A DNA stretch of 64,000 bases. Origin: VAZQ01 sp963763365 (GTDB taxonomy: Bacteria; Pseudomonadota; Alphaproteobacteria; Rhizobiales; Xanthobacteraceae). The stretch lies in NCBI GenBank assembly GCA_963763365.1, contig CAVXOE010000014.1, positions 186,001 through 250,000 on the forward strand. The letters are read 5' to 3'. The notes under the pieces are model-generated. The model was not told the DNA's origin and searched no databases. It saw nothing but the letters and a program-made list of their open reading frames with translations. The position numbers and the translations under genes are program-made. Shown here in pieces: positions 24,715 through 34,458 of the stretch (position 1 is the first letter of the stretch; each line of letters opens with the position of its first letter).

Positions 24715-25353
24715 TCAGAACGGATTCCAGGTCGCCGACGGCGTGAACTTGAGGTAGCCGACATTGGCGCCGAGGCGGAACCCGACGCCCGAGCGGATCG
24801 GCACGACCACGATGTTGCTCGCCGTCAGAGCGGTCATGCCAAGGCCGCCGACGAAATAGGCCGAGCCGTCGATGCCGGCAAAGCGCTGGTAGATCGCCTC
24901 GGTCGCCGGCAGGCTGTAGACCAGCATCATGGTGCGCGCACCTTCGCCGCCGACGTCAAAGCCGAGCGAGGGACCCTGCCAGTAGACCCGCAGGTCGCCG
25001 GCATTCTTGGTGTAAAGCACGCCCTCGCCGTAGCGCAGTCCCGCCACGAAGGCGCCGCCGGCCTCCTGGCCGAGCACGTAGCCGTTGGGAAGGCCCCACT
25101 GGCTTCCGGCCCGTTCGATGATCTGCGCAAGCCCGCGCGCGACCGTGCCGAAGAAGCGGTGGCCGGTGTCGAGAATTTCGTTCGACGAATAGCCACCGGG
25201 CTGCTGCTGTTGTTGTTGTTGCTGCGGTTGTTGTTGTGGCGGCGGCGGTTGTTGCTGTTGCTGCGCCGGGTAAGGTTGTTGCGCCCACAGCGATCCGCTT
25301 CCCCAGCCGGCCAAAACAAGTGTGAGAGCAACTGTCCGCAGGACGGCGCGCAT
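24715..25353 (-). CDS. eipA: EipA-like envelope protein (DUF1134 family) with poly-Gln linker
   Basis: 212 residues from ATG 25351-25353; a GGAG six bases upstream favours it over the ATG at 25365. The signal peptide (MRAVLRTVALTLVLAGWGSG) ends near WAQ. Residues about 25-55 are almost only Gln and Pro (runs of up to eight Gln). The rest is the DUF1134 domain: EILDTGHRFFGTVARGLAQIIERA, GYVLGQEAGGAFVAGLRYGEG, SLGFDVGGEGARTMMLVYSLP and VGFRLGANVGYLKFTP. EipA of Brucella is a small periplasmic beta-barrel protein needed for envelope integrity. It is a single-gene unit here, upstream of a divergent YHS-type gene. Confidence 0.88.
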   Translation of the reverse strand: MRAVLRTVALTLVLAGWGSGSLWAQQPYPAQQQQQPPPPQQQPQQQQQQQQPGGYSSNEILDTGHRFFGTVARGLAQIIERAGSQWGLPNGYVLGQEAGGAFVAGLRYGEGVLYTKNAGDLRVYWQGPSLGFDVGGEGARTMMLVYSLPATEAIYQRFAGIDGSAYFVGGLGMTALTASNIVVVPIRSGVGFRLGANVGYLKFTPSATWNPF

Positions 25354-25465
25354 CAAATGCTCCATGGCAATCGAGGGGGTGCCAAACGGCTTAACCCGCC
25401 GCTCACCCGGTTACCGTACCTTTACGGCCAAACCGCAACCGAATCGCCGCATCATTGACAATACT

Positions 25466-25969
25466 ATGACCGCACCACGGCGCCGACGGAAGTTATCCCG
25501 GCTGGACCTCGGCGCGGGGCTTGCGGCCGGAATTCTCAGCGCTTTTGTGGGATCGCAGGCGATCGGGGCGGCCACCACCGAGTTGACTGTCGTCGATCAT
25601 AACACCGGCCTTGCCGTCCACGGCTTCGATCCGGTCGCATACTTTGCCGATCGCACCGCGACTCCGGGTACGAATGAATTCGAGTGCATTCTTGCAGGAA
25701 CCATCTGGCGGTTCCGCAACCAGGGCAACCGGGCGGCGTTTCTGGCGAATCCGGAGGTCTATATGCCCCGGTTTGGCGGCTATGACCCGGTTGCGGTCGC
25801 CCGCGGGGTGGCGGTGGCGGGCAACCCGCGGATTTGGCTGATCGCGGGCGACCGGCTCTACCTGTTCCATACCACCGCGTCGCAGGAAGAATTCGCGGCC
25901 GACCCTGAGCGAATTTCTGCAACCGCAGATAGAAGGTGGGTGTCGCTCCAGAGAGAGCTCACCCCCTGA
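25466..25969 (+). CDS. YHS-domain-like exported protein
   Basis: 167 residues from ATG 25466. An N-terminal basic/hydrophobic segment (RKLSRLDLGAGLAAGILSAFVG) is probably an export signal. The core GFDPVAYFADRTATPGTNEFECILAGTIWRF, then AFLANPEVYMPRFGGYDPVAVARG, matches the YHS-type domain found in small periplasmic proteins of this group. YHS domains are usually linked to metals or to partner redox proteins, but no metal ligand pattern beyond the fold is obvious here. Its end overlaps that of the convergent CysQ gene by 11 bp. Its start is divergent from the EipA gene. Confidence 0.8.
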   Translation: MTAPRRRRKLSRLDLGAGLAAGILSAFVGSQAIGAATTELTVVDHNTGLAVHGFDPVAYFADRTATPGTNEFECILAGTIWRFRNQGNRAAFLANPEVYMPRFGGYDPVAVARGVAVAGNPRIWLIAGDRLYLFHTTASQEEFAADPERISATADRRWVSLQRELTP

Positions 25970-26798
25970 CCGGCGAAAACCTAACGGCCGCCGATCGATC
26001 GCCCCAGGCGATGAAGCTCGGCACCCTGAAGCGCTGAGCGATGCGGCCGTACTCCAGCGGCCCTCCCGACGGCGCCGTCACGCTCCCGCCCGCCGCCGCG
26101 AGCACAGCGTGGCCGGCGGCGATGTCCCATTCGCAGGTCGTCCCGAAGCGCGGATAGATATCGGCGCCTCCTTCCGCGACCTGGCAGAACTTGATCGCCG
26201 ATCCGCAGTTGAGAGTCGAACCCACCGGCAGCCGCGCGAGGAATGCCTGCGTGTCCTGGTCGAGGTGCGAGCGGCTGACGGTCGCGATGACACCCTCGGC
26301 CGGACAAGGCCGCGTCCGGATGGAGGTATGTTCGCGGGCGTCGCTCGCCGGCGATCCCGGCGTGAGCCGCAGCCGCTCGGCGCCCGCGCTCTCGCGTCCG
26401 CGCCAGAGCATTCCCATCGCCGGCGCCGCGACAATGCCAAGCGTCGGCCGTCCCCCGTCCACGATCGCGACATTGATGGTGAACTCATCCCGGCCGGCCA
26501 GCAGTTCGCGGGTGCCGTCAAGCGGATCGACCAGAATGAACCGATCGCCGAGAAGCGCGGGCGGCGCGCTCCCGGCTGCTTCTTCGGAGACCACCGGCAC
26601 ACCGGGCAGCACGCGCGCCAGACCGGCAAGGATGACGGCTTCGGCGGCTTCGTCGGCGGCCGTCACCGGCGACTGGTCGGATTTCGTGCGGGGATCGAGC
26701 GAACCCGCGCGGGCGGCGAGGATGGCTGCCGCCGCGGTCGACACGATGGTGGTGAGATCGTCCAGCAGGCGATCTGTCCCGAAATTGCCGCCGTCCAT
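25959..26798 (-). CDS. cysQ: 3'(2'),5'-bisphosphate nucleotidase (inositol monophosphatase superfamily)
   Basis: 279 residues. The two metal-binding motifs of the Li-sensitive phosphatase superfamily are present: PVVSEEAAG (Glu pair, about 67-75) with LVDPLDGTRELLAG (DPxDGT, about 89-97), and the C-terminal CEWDIAAGHAVLAAAGG (WDxAAG). KSDQSPVTAADEAAE (about 39-53) is the usual N-terminal motif for CysQ-type members. The enzyme would hydrolyse PAP to AMP, recycling a by-product of sulfate assimilation, or act on inositol phosphates. No cysteine-biosynthesis gene is adjacent. Tail-to-tail with the YHS gene. Confidence 0.9.
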   Translation of the reverse strand: MDGGNFGTDRLLDDLTTIVSTAAAAILAARAGSLDPRTKSDQSPVTAADEAAEAVILAGLARVLPGVPVVSEEAAGSAPPALLGDRFILVDPLDGTRELLAGRDEFTINVAIVDGGRPTLGIVAAPAMGMLWRGRESAGAERLRLTPGSPASDAREHTSIRTRPCPAEGVIATVSRSHLDQDTQAFLARLPVGSTLNCGSAIKFCQVAEGGADIYPRFGTTCEWDIAAGHAVLAAAGGSVTAPSGGPLEYGRIAQRFRVPSFIAWGDRSAAVRFSPVRG

Positions 26799-27008
26799 CG
26801 TGCCCTGGTCTCCTCGAGGTGATCCCTGCCTGATTGCCGACCGTGGTGCTCGGACTTGGTCGACCTGATTTGACGACCAGGCCTTTACGATCCGCTTGGC
26901 AGGTCGAGCGGGCGCGGTGTATCACACCCGCGCCGCGATGCTATGTACTGAGTCGCAACTCCAGCACCACAGTTCCGCGTATCCGAGACCTTGACCGGAG
27001 GGACCTCC

Positions 27009-27650
27009 ATGTCCGCAGCCGTTGCCCTTGACGCGCTCGATCTTGCCGCACTGCTGTGTTCGCGCGTTTGCCACGACCTGATCAGCCCGACCGGCGCCAT
27101 CGTGAACGGTCTGGAGGTGCTGGAAGAGAAGCAGAGTGACGAGGAGACCAAGACCTTCGCGCTCGAACTCATCAAGAAAAGCGCGAAGACGGCCTCGGCC
27201 CGGCTGCAATTCTGCCGGCTGGCCTTCGGCGCCGCCGGCTCGTCGACCGCGCAGATCGATCTCGGCGACGCACAGAACATGGCGCGGGCCTTCATGGAGG
27301 ACGACAAGACCAAGCTCACTTGGAATCTTCCGCGGGTGCTGTTGCCGAAGAACCGGGTCAAGCTCCTGCTCAACATGCTGCTGATCGCCGGGCAAACGAT
27401 CCCGCGCGGAGGCATGCTCATCGTCGACCCGGTCGGGGAGGGGGAGACGATGGGATACCGCATCACCTGCACGGGCATCAGCTCGCGAATTCCGCAAGCG
27501 ATCCCGGGTCTGCTGGCGGGCAATTCGGAAAGCGGCGGCGTGGACGCGCACGCGATCCAGCCGTTCTATACGGGTCTTCTCGCGCGCGCCTGCGGGCTCG
27601 CGGTCGAGCTTGCGGTCGAGGGCGATCATATCGTGGTGAAGACGCATTAA
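27009..27650 (+). CDS. chpT: ChpT histidine phosphotransferase
   Basis: 213 residues from ATG 27009, with GGAGG eight bases upstream. The phospho-accepting helix is LLCSRVCHDLISPTGAIVNGLEVLEE with His22, followed by a degenerate Bergerat-like C-terminal domain (NLPRVLLPKNRVKLLLNMLLIAGQTIPRGG and so on) without an ATP-binding G box. In Caulobacter and relatives, ChpT carries phosphate from the hybrid kinase CckA to CtrA and CpdR, so it controls cell-cycle and motility transcription. Here it directly precedes the chemotaxis genes, and ctrA itself lies 12 kb downstream. No cckA in the window. Confidence 0.9.
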   Translation: MSAAVALDALDLAALLCSRVCHDLISPTGAIVNGLEVLEEKQSDEETKTFALELIKKSAKTASARLQFCRLAFGAAGSSTAQIDLGDAQNMARAFMEDDKTKLTWNLPRVLLPKNRVKLLLNMLLIAGQTIPRGGMLIVDPVGEGETMGYRITCTGISSRIPQAIPGLLAGNSESGGVDAHAIQPFYTGLLARACGLAVELAVEGDHIVVKTH

Positions 27651-27904
27651 CTCGATCGCTCTGGTTCATTCCAGTCGCGCGCAATATTCGTCGAAAATGC
27701 GTGGATTTCGAGCGCTGGTTCTCAGTCGGCGCGGAACAATAGCCGTGCGCTAACGCCTTATTAAGGCCTGCCGCTTCAGGTTGCGGACCCGCAACCAAAA
27801 TTAAACCGTTTACCAACACACTGCAGACGCTTGTAACGGCCGGTCCGGCGCTCGATGGCGAGGCCGGTGCGGCTGTTGCATGTTGCAGCGAAAGCTCAAT
27901 CTCC

Positions 27905-30584
27905 ATGGACGAACTGCTGCGCGAATTTCTGACGGAGACGGGCGAAAGTCTTGACGTTGTCGATGTCGAACTGGTTCGCTTTGAGCAGGATCCGAACAAC
28001 GCCAAGATACTCGGCAATCTCTTTCGCCTCGTCCACACCATCAAAGGGACCTGCGGCTTCCTTGGGCTGCCGCGGCTCGAAGCGCTGACGCATTCAGCCG
28101 AAGCGCTGATGGGAAACTTCCGCGACGGCGCGCCGGTCACTGCCGAAGCCGTGGCGCTTATTCTCGCGACCATCGATCGTATCAAACACGTACTTGATGA
28201 GCTGGAGCGAACCCAGGCGGAAGCGCCGGGCAGCGATCGAGATCTGATCGAGCAGCTTGAGCGGATGGCAGTTTCAGCCGGCCGGCGCGACGCAGCGGCG
28301 CAAGGCAATGTCGTCGGCACGCTCGTGCCGCAGGTGCTGGAGCGGCCTTTGCGCCCCGGTGAGGTGTCGCTCGACGAACTCGAGCGCACGTTCCGGGCGG
28401 CCCCCGGACCCGATCGCGCAGCCGCCACGCCGCAGGTCTCGCCCGACCCCGCGCCGAAGCCGCCGGCAGCAGCCGCCGACGGCGCGAATGTGACGGCACG
28501 GCCGGAAGGCCAGGACGACGACCGTCCCGACAAGCTCGCCAATCAATCGATCCGTGTCTACGTCGAAACGCTCGAACAACTGATGACCCTGGTTTCCGAG
28601 TTGGTGCTCACGCGCAACCAACTCGTCGAAATCGGACGCCGGCACGAGGATTCCGAATTCAAGGCGCCGCTGCAGCGGCTCTCGAACGTCACGGCCGAAC
28701 TGCAGGAGGGCGTCCTGAAGACGCGCATGCAGCCGATCGGCAATGCCTGGCAGAAACTGCCGCGCATCGTGCGAGATTTATCTGCCGAACTCGGCAAGCC
28801 CATCGAGTTCGAGATGTTCGGGGCCGACACCGAACTCGACCGCCAGGTGCTCGATTTCATCAAGGACCCGCTGACGCACATGGTGCGCAACGCCGCCGAT
28901 CACGGCCTCGAGACGCCGGCGGAACGCCGCGCCGCCGGCAAGCCAGAACGGGGCATGATCCGGCTCTCCGCCTGCCATGAAGGCGGTCACATCATCATTG
29001 AGATTGCCGACGACGGTCGCGGCCTCGATATCGAACGCATCAGGGCCAAGGCGATCGCCAAGGGACTTCGCGCCGGAAGCCGACATCGAAAAGATGTCCG
29101 AGGCGCAGATCCGGCGTTTCATTTTCACGCCAGGCTTCTCCACGGCCGAGCAGATCACAACCGTGTCCGGCCGCGGGGTAGGCATGGATGTGGTGCGTGC
29201 CAACGTCGATCAGATCGGCGGGATGATCGACGTAAAATCGGTGCGCGGCCGTGGCACGAGCTTCCTCATCAAGATTCCGCTCACGCTTGCCATTGTCTCG
29301 GCGCTCATCGTGGAAGTCGCCGGCGAGCGCTATGCCATCCCGCAGCTCGCCGTGGTCGAACTCGTGCGCGCGCGCCGCGGTTCGGAACATCGCATCGAGC
29401 GGATCAAGGATGCGCTCGTGCTGCGGCTGCGCGACAAGCTCTTGCCGCTCGTCGACCTCAAGGCGGTGCTGGAAATCGACCGGCCGGGCAATGATGAGGC
29501 CGAGCGCGGCTTCATCGTCGTCATGCAGGTCGGACGGGAAACCTTCGGCATCCTGGTGGACTCGGTCTTCCATACCGAGGAAATCGTGGTGAAGCCGATG
29601 TCGAGCAAGCTTCGCCAGATTCAATTGTTCTCGGGCAACACCATTCTGGGCGACGGTTCGGTCATCCTGATCATCGACCCCAACAGCGTGGGCCGCACGG
29701 TCGGAACTGCCGAGACAATCCGCCAGGCGATCGATGAGTTGCGCGCCGGCGATCAGCAGCAGCAGCCGGAAGCGGCGGCCGAGTTGCTCCTCGTGTTCCG
29801 GGCCGGATCAATGCACCCACGGGCGGTGCCGCTGTCACTGGTCACTCGGCTCGAAATGATCGACGTAAGCAAGATCGAAACGTCGAACGGCCATGCGCTC
29901 GTGCAATATCGCGGTCAGCTCATGCCGCTCGTTCTGGCGAGCGACGAGGTCCGCATGAAGACCGCCGGCCGCCAGCCGCTCCTGGTGTTTTCCGACGAGC
30001 ATCGCTCTATGGCGCTCGTGGTCGACGAGATCATCGACATCGTCGAAAGCCGCTTCGACATCGAACTGGTGAGTGAACAGCCCGGCACCATCGGCACCGC
30101 GGTGATCAAAGGCCGGGCCACCGAAGTGATCGACATCGCGCATTTCCTGCCACTCGCCTTCGAGGACTGGCTCGGTTTGCAGAGGCAGCCCGCCGGCAAG
30201 GCCATACGCCACGTGCTGCTGATCGACGATGCGGCGTTCTTTCGCAACATGCTCGCACCCGTGCTCAAGGCCGCCGGCTACGCCGTCACGCCGGCTGCCT
30301 CGGCGCAGGAAGCGCTGGCGCTGTTGAACGCCGGCCGCCGCTTCGATGTCGTCATTACCGACATCGAGATGCCCGGCATGGATGGGTTCGAGCTGGCGAC
30401 CGCCGTGCACGCACACCCGGGCGCCGCCGGGGTGCCGATCATCGGCTTGTCGACACTCGTTTCGGCGGAAGCGATCGAGCGCGGCAAACGCGTCGGCCTG
30501 CACGATTATGTCGCCAAATTCGATCGCCAGGGCCTGATCGCCGCGCTCAAGGAGCAGACCGCCGACATGGTTGTTGCGGCGTGA
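27905..30584 (+). pseudogene. cheA: Hybrid chemotaxis histidine kinase CheA-REC, one-base frameshift
   Basis: 892 residues when repaired. Order: Hpt domain with phospho-His44 (LVHTIKGTCGFLG); Pro/Ala-rich linker; dimerisation helices (about 213-275); ATPase with HMVRNAADHG (N box) and GRGVGMDVVRANVD (G2 box); two CheW-like domains (about 455-600 and 615-755); and a C-terminal receiver (about 768-885) with VVITDIEMPGMDG. The frame breaks at TT 29067-29068; dropping one T gives AKGLAPEADIEKMSEAQIRRF and full continuity. It phosphorylates CheY and CheB in response to receptors at the membrane. First gene of the che run. The break would kill the kinase if real, so sequence error is likely. Confidence 0.93.
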
Positions 30585-31054
30585 TCGACATGGCGATGAC
30601 CGCGAGCAGCAACCAGACAACCGAATACGTGACCGCGGTGGTCGGCGAGCAGTTGTTCGGGTTGCCGATCTCCCGGGTCCAGGACGTGTTTGTCCCCGCG
30701 CGAATGACGCCGGTGCCCCTCGCCGCGCCTGAGATCGCGGGCCTGATCAATCTGCGCGGCCGCGTCGTCACGATGATTGCTATGCGGCGCCGGCTCGATC
30801 TGGGTGTCTCGGGCCAAAAGCGCGCGCCAATAGCGGTCGGAGTGGAATGCAAGGGCGAGTCCTACGGCCTGCTGATCGACGAGATCGGCGAGGTGCTGAT
30901 GCTTCCGGTCGCGGACCGCGAGAATAATCCGGTCAACCTCGACGCGCGTCTCGCGCGGGTGGCGGGCGGCGTTTATCGGCTCGACAGACGGCTCATGGTC
31001 ATTCTCGACGTCGACCGCGTGCTCGACGTTGCCGCGGGCGCGCAGGCCGCATGA
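30581..31054 (+). CDS. cheW: Chemotaxis coupling protein CheW
   Basis: 157 residues if started at the GTG that overlaps the cheA stop (GTGA), a typical translational-coupling arrangement; ATGs at 30590 and 30596 are alternatives. One CheW domain: YVTAVVGEQLFGLPISRVQDVFVP, AAPEIAGLINLRGRVVTMIAMRRRL, GESYGLLIDEIGEVLML and a VYRLDRRLMVILDVDRVLDV ending. It links CheA to methyl-accepting receptors in the polar arrays. No receptor gene lies in this window. Confidence 0.95.
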   Translation: MIDMAMTASSNQTTEYVTAVVGEQLFGLPISRVQDVFVPARMTPVPLAAPEIAGLINLRGRVVTMIAMRRRLDLGVSGQKRAPIAVGVECKGESYGLLIDEIGEVLMLPVADRENNPVNLDARLARVAGGVYRLDRRLMVILDVDRVLDVAAGAQAA

Positions 31055-31142
31055 GGCGACGCCGCGCTGCGTGAGGAATGCGATGCGAAGGAATGTGAAG
31101 TGACTGTGCTAGCGGGCTCGCCCGCGCAACAACGAGGCAGTA

Positions 31143-31508
31143 ATGAAGACATGTCTGATCGTGGACGATTCGAGCGTCATCCGTAAGGTGGCGCGGCGGA
31201 TTCTTGAAGGGCTCGATTTTCAGATCAGCGAAGCCGAAGACGGTGAGGTGGCGCTCGATGTCTGCCGCGCGCAGATGCCGGACGCCGTCTTGCTTGACTG
31301 GAACATGCCGAGAATGGACGGCTATGAGTTCCTGCGCATGCTGCGCCGGCTGCCCGACGGGGACCGGCCGAAGGTGGTGTTCTGCACCACGGAGAACGAC
31401 GTCGCGCACATCGCCCGCGCGCTGCATGCCGGCGCCAACGAATACATCATGAAGCCGTTCGACCGCGAAATCGTCGAGGCGAAATTCCAGGAAGTCGGGT
31501 TGATCTGA
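31143..31508 (+). CDS. cheY: Single-domain response regulator CheY
   Basis: 121 residues consisting only of a receiver domain. The acidic pair Asp8-Asp9 (IVDDS), phospho-acceptor Asp52 (LLDWNMPRMDG), the conserved Thr in FCTTEND and Lys in YIMKPF are all in place. GAGG lies a few bases before the ATG. Phospho-CheY binds the flagellar switch and changes rotation; in alphaproteobacteria some CheY paralogues instead act as phosphate sinks. Position between cheW and cheB supports the classical role. The LLDWNMP form is common in this group. Confidence 0.93.
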   Translation: MKTCLIVDDSSVIRKVARRILEGLDFQISEAEDGEVALDVCRAQMPDAVLLDWNMPRMDGYEFLRMLRRLPDGDRPKVVFCTTENDVAHIARALHAGANEYIMKPFDREIVEAKFQEVGLI

Positions 31509-31554
31509 CCGGCCGCCGGTCCGATCGCTTCCGTCACAGGGTGCGTCTCCCGCG

Positions 31555-32757
31555 ATGGGCATCATCACTACCGCGCCGACTTTGAGCCCCGCGCGCACGC
31601 ACGATGCGATCCGCGTGATGGTGGTCGACGACGCGGTCGTCGTCCGCGGCATGATTGCACGCTGGCTCGAGACCGAACCCGATCTGCGAATCGTCGCCTC
31701 GTTGCGCAGCGGGCGCGAAGCGATCGAGCAGATCGAACTGGTGCAGCCCGATGTCGTGATCCTCGACGTCGATATGCCGGATATCGACGGGATTACGGCG
31801 CTCCCACGACTGCTAGAGAAAAAGCGCGATCTCGTCGTGCTGATGGCTTCGACGCTGACGCGCCGCAACGCCGAGGTGAGCCTGCGTGCGCTGTCGCTCG
31901 GAGCGATCGACTACATTCCGAAGCCGCAAACCAATCGAGAGTTCACCACCTCCCTGTCGTTCCGCCGTGAACTGGTCGACAAGATCCGCGCGCTGGGTTC
32001 CCGCAAGCTCGGCCGGCCAAGTCCCTCCACGCCTGCTCCTGGCGTGCCGGTGCCGCCAGCCGCCACGGCGCCCGCTCGTGCGCGTAGTTTTGAGAGAAGC
32101 CCCAGCCTCGTGCCCGATGCGTCGCCGCATGCCGGCGAGGCGCCGACGCCGAAGTTGCGGCCGTTCTCGCTGACGGCGCCGCGTGTGCTGCTGATCGGCT
32201 CGTCGACCGGCGGCCCGCAGGCGCTCAACGCTTTGATCGGTGGCCTCGGATCGATGATCGATCTCGCGCCGGTCCTGATCGCCCAGCACATGCCGCCGAC
32301 TTTCACCGCCATCTTCGCCGAGCACCTTGCGCGCTCGAGTACCCGGGTGGTGCGGGAGGCGGAGCATGGCGAGGCGGTCTATGCCGGCCGAATTTATGTC
32401 GCTCCGGGGGGCCGGCACATGCGCGTCGTCCGGCAGGACAACGGCGCGCATATCGTGCTCGACGACGGCGCCCTGATCAATTTCTGCAAGCCCGCCGTCG
32501 ATCCGCTGTTCGCTTCGGCCGCGTCGGTGTGGGGCGCAGGCAACCTGGCGGTCGTTCTCACCGGCATGGGGTCCGACGGGATGCGCGGCGCCGCCGACAT
32601 TATCACTGCCGGCGGCAGCGTCATCGCGCAGGATGAAGCCAGCAGCGTGGTGTGGGGGATGCCCGGTTCGGTGGCGAACGCGGGCCTGTGCTCGGCCGTT
32701 CTTCCGATCGATCAGATTGCGCCGAGGATCGTGCGCTTGTTTTCAGGGGGACGTTGA
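31555..32757 (+). CDS. cheB: Chemotaxis methylesterase/deamidase CheB
   Basis: 400 residues. The N-terminal receiver (about 18-140) has VMVVDDAVV and phospho-Asp71 in VILDVDMPDIDG. A Pro/Ala-rich linker precedes the methylesterase domain, with the catalytic triad visible as Ser in LLIGSSTGGPQAL (about 216), His in IAQHMPPTFT and Asp in TGMGSDGMRGA. It removes methyl groups from receptors as the adaptation arm of chemotaxis. Its stop overlaps the cheR start by one base, so the two are probably co-translated. The receiver gate lets CheA control its activity. Confidence 0.95.
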   Translation: MGIITTAPTLSPARTHDAIRVMVVDDAVVVRGMIARWLETEPDLRIVASLRSGREAIEQIELVQPDVVILDVDMPDIDGITALPRLLEKKRDLVVLMASTLTRRNAEVSLRALSLGAIDYIPKPQTNREFTTSLSFRRELVDKIRALGSRKLGRPSPSTPAPGVPVPPAATAPARARSFERSPSLVPDASPHAGEAPTPKLRPFSLTAPRVLLIGSSTGGPQALNALIGGLGSMIDLAPVLIAQHMPPTFTAIFAEHLARSSTRVVREAEHGEAVYAGRIYVAPGGRHMRVVRQDNGAHIVLDDGALINFCKPAVDPLFASAASVWGAGNLAVVLTGMGSDGMRGAADIITAGGSVIAQDEASSVVWGMPGSVANAGLCSAVLPIDQIAPRIVRLFSGGR

Positions 32758-33605
32758 TGACACCGCTCGACTACGATTATCTGCGCAACCTCCTGCGGGC
32801 GCGCTCGGGCCTCGTCCTCTCCGCCGAGAAGCAGTACCTGGTCGAGAGTAGGCTTCTGCCGGTGGCGCGGCGCGCCGGCATCGCCGGCCTGGCCGACCTG
32901 GTGCAGGAGCTCAAGAAAGGCGCGAAGGCGGAGCCGCTCGCCGTCGAAGTGGTCGAAGCGATGACCACGAACGAATCCTTCTTCTTCCGCGACAAGATTC
33001 CCTTCGAGCATTTTCGCAACACGATGATTCCCGCGCTGCTGGCCGCGCGTGCGGGCTCGCGCCGCATCCGCATCTGGTGCGCCGCCGCCGCCACCGGCCA
33101 GGAGCCCTATTCGCTCGCCATGGCCCTCAAGGAGATGGGCGACCGTCTGGCCGGCTGGCGCATCGAGATTGTCGCCACCGACCTCTCCAATGACGTACTC
33201 GAAAAAGCCAGGGCCGGAATCTACAGCCAGTTCGAAGTGCAGCGTGGATTGCCGATCGCATTGCTCATCAAGTATTTCAGCCGCATCGGCGACACCTGGC
33301 AGGTCGCGCCGGACCTCCGCGCGATGGTGCAATACAGGACGCTCAATCTGATCTCCGATTTTGGCCATCTCGGCACGTTCGACGTGATCTTCTGCCGCAA
33401 CGTGCTGATCTATTTCGACCAGGCGACCAAGACCGGCGTGCTCGACCGCGTCGCGCGCGTGATCGGCCGCGACGGCTATCTCGTGCTGGGCGCGGCCGAG
33501 ACGGTGGTGGGATTGACCGAGAGCTTCAAGCCGGTCTCCGACCGGCGCGGGCTGTACGCCCCGAACATGGGCGTGCCAACGCTTCGCATCGTGTCGGCGC
33601 GATGA
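32757..33605 (+). CDS. cheR: Chemotaxis protein methyltransferase CheR
   Basis: 282 residues starting at ATG 32757, which shares one base with the cheB stop. The N-terminal helical domain (YDYLRNLLRARSGLVLSAEKQYLVESRL) is followed by the SAM-binding fold: MTTNESFFFRDKIPFEHF, IRIWCAAAATGQEPYSLAM (the STGEEPYS-type loop, here TGQEPYS), IVATDLSNDVLEKARAGIY and FDVIFCRNVLIYFD. It adds methyl groups to receptor glutamates. Last gene of the chemotaxis run; an aldo/keto reductase gene faces it tail to tail 20 bp on. Confidence 0.95.
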   Translation: MTPLDYDYLRNLLRARSGLVLSAEKQYLVESRLLPVARRAGIAGLADLVQELKKGAKAEPLAVEVVEAMTTNESFFFRDKIPFEHFRNTMIPALLAARAGSRRIRIWCAAAATGQEPYSLAMALKEMGDRLAGWRIEIVATDLSNDVLEKARAGIYSQFEVQRGLPIALLIKYFSRIGDTWQVAPDLRAMVQYRTLNLISDFGHLGTFDVIFCRNVLIYFDQATKTGVLDRVARVIGRDGYLVLGAAETVVGLTESFKPVSDRRGLYAPNMGVPTLRIVSAR

Positions 33606-33624
33606 GACTCCGGCGGCTCTGACG

Positions 33625-34458
33625 TCAGTCCCAGGCCGGTGCGCGCCCGATCGGATTGGCGATCCTGCCGTCACGGCGCTTGAGCGCGGCAATCTGCGTC
33701 ATCTCGTCGTCTGTGAGCGCAAAGTCGAAGGCGCCGAGGTTCTCGCGCATGCGCTCGGGATTCGAGGAGCGCGGGATCGGAATGACGTTGCCCTGCTGAA
33801 TGAGCCAGCGCAGCGCCACCTGCGCCAGCGTGCGTCCCTTGTGCTTGGCGATCTCGTTGAGGACGGGATCGCCGATGATGCGGCCGCGGCCGAGCGGACA
33901 ATAGGCAGTGAAGACAATTCCGCGCGCGCGACAAGCGGCGAGCAGTCTCGATTGGTCGAGATACGGGTGATACTCGGCCTGCAGGTTCACCAGCGGTTCC
34001 GGGCATAAGCCTATGGCCTCGTCGAGCAGCGCGATATTGAAATTCGCCACCCCGATGTGGCGCGTGAGTCCTTGCCGCTTGGCCTTGGCAAGCGCGTCCA
34101 TCGTCTCCTGCAGCGGGGTTTCGGCATTCGGCCAGTGCACCAGCAGCAGGTCGACGTAGTCGACGCCGAGATTGCCGAGGCTCTCGTCGACCGAGCGGGC
34201 GAACTCGTCCGTACGCAGATATTCGTGCGAAACCTTGGTGCAGAGAAATATCTCGTCACGCGGGACGCCGGACGCACGGATGCCTTCGCCCACGCCGCGC
34301 TCGGTGCCGTACTTCCAGGCGGTGTCGAGGTGGCGGTAGCCGAGCTTGAGCGCATGGGCGACGATCTCACCGCAATTGCCGAGCGACGACGTGCCGAAGC
34401 CGATGGCGGGGATATTCGCGCCGCCAGCCGCCAGTATGGGGATTGTTGGAGAGACCAT
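33625..34458 (-). CDS. Aldo/keto reductase family oxidoreductase
   Basis: 277 residues from ATG 34456-34458; the frame is open upstream but lacks family sequence there. The AKR tetrad is visible: Asp and Tyr in YRHLDTAWKYGTE, Lys in FLCTKVSHEY and His in DLLLVHWPNAET. The C-terminal NADPH-binding segment IPIPRSSNPERMRENLGAFDFAL is also typical. It would reduce an aldehyde or ketone with NADPH in the cytoplasm; 2,5-diketogluconate reductase-like members are the closest type by motif. First gene of the catabolic block lying between the che genes and ctrA. Confidence 0.92.
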   Translation of the reverse strand: MVSPTIPILAAGGANIPAIGFGTSSLGNCGEIVAHALKLGYRHLDTAWKYGTERGVGEGIRASGVPRDEIFLCTKVSHEYLRTDEFARSVDESLGNLGVDYVDLLLVHWPNAETPLQETMDALAKAKRQGLTRHIGVANFNIALLDEAIGLCPEPLVNLQAEYHPYLDQSRLLAACRARGIVFTAYCPLGRGRIIGDPVLNEIAKHKGRTLAQVALRWLIQQGNVIPIPRSSNPERMRENLGAFDFALTDDEMTQIAALKRRDGRIANPIGRAPAWD

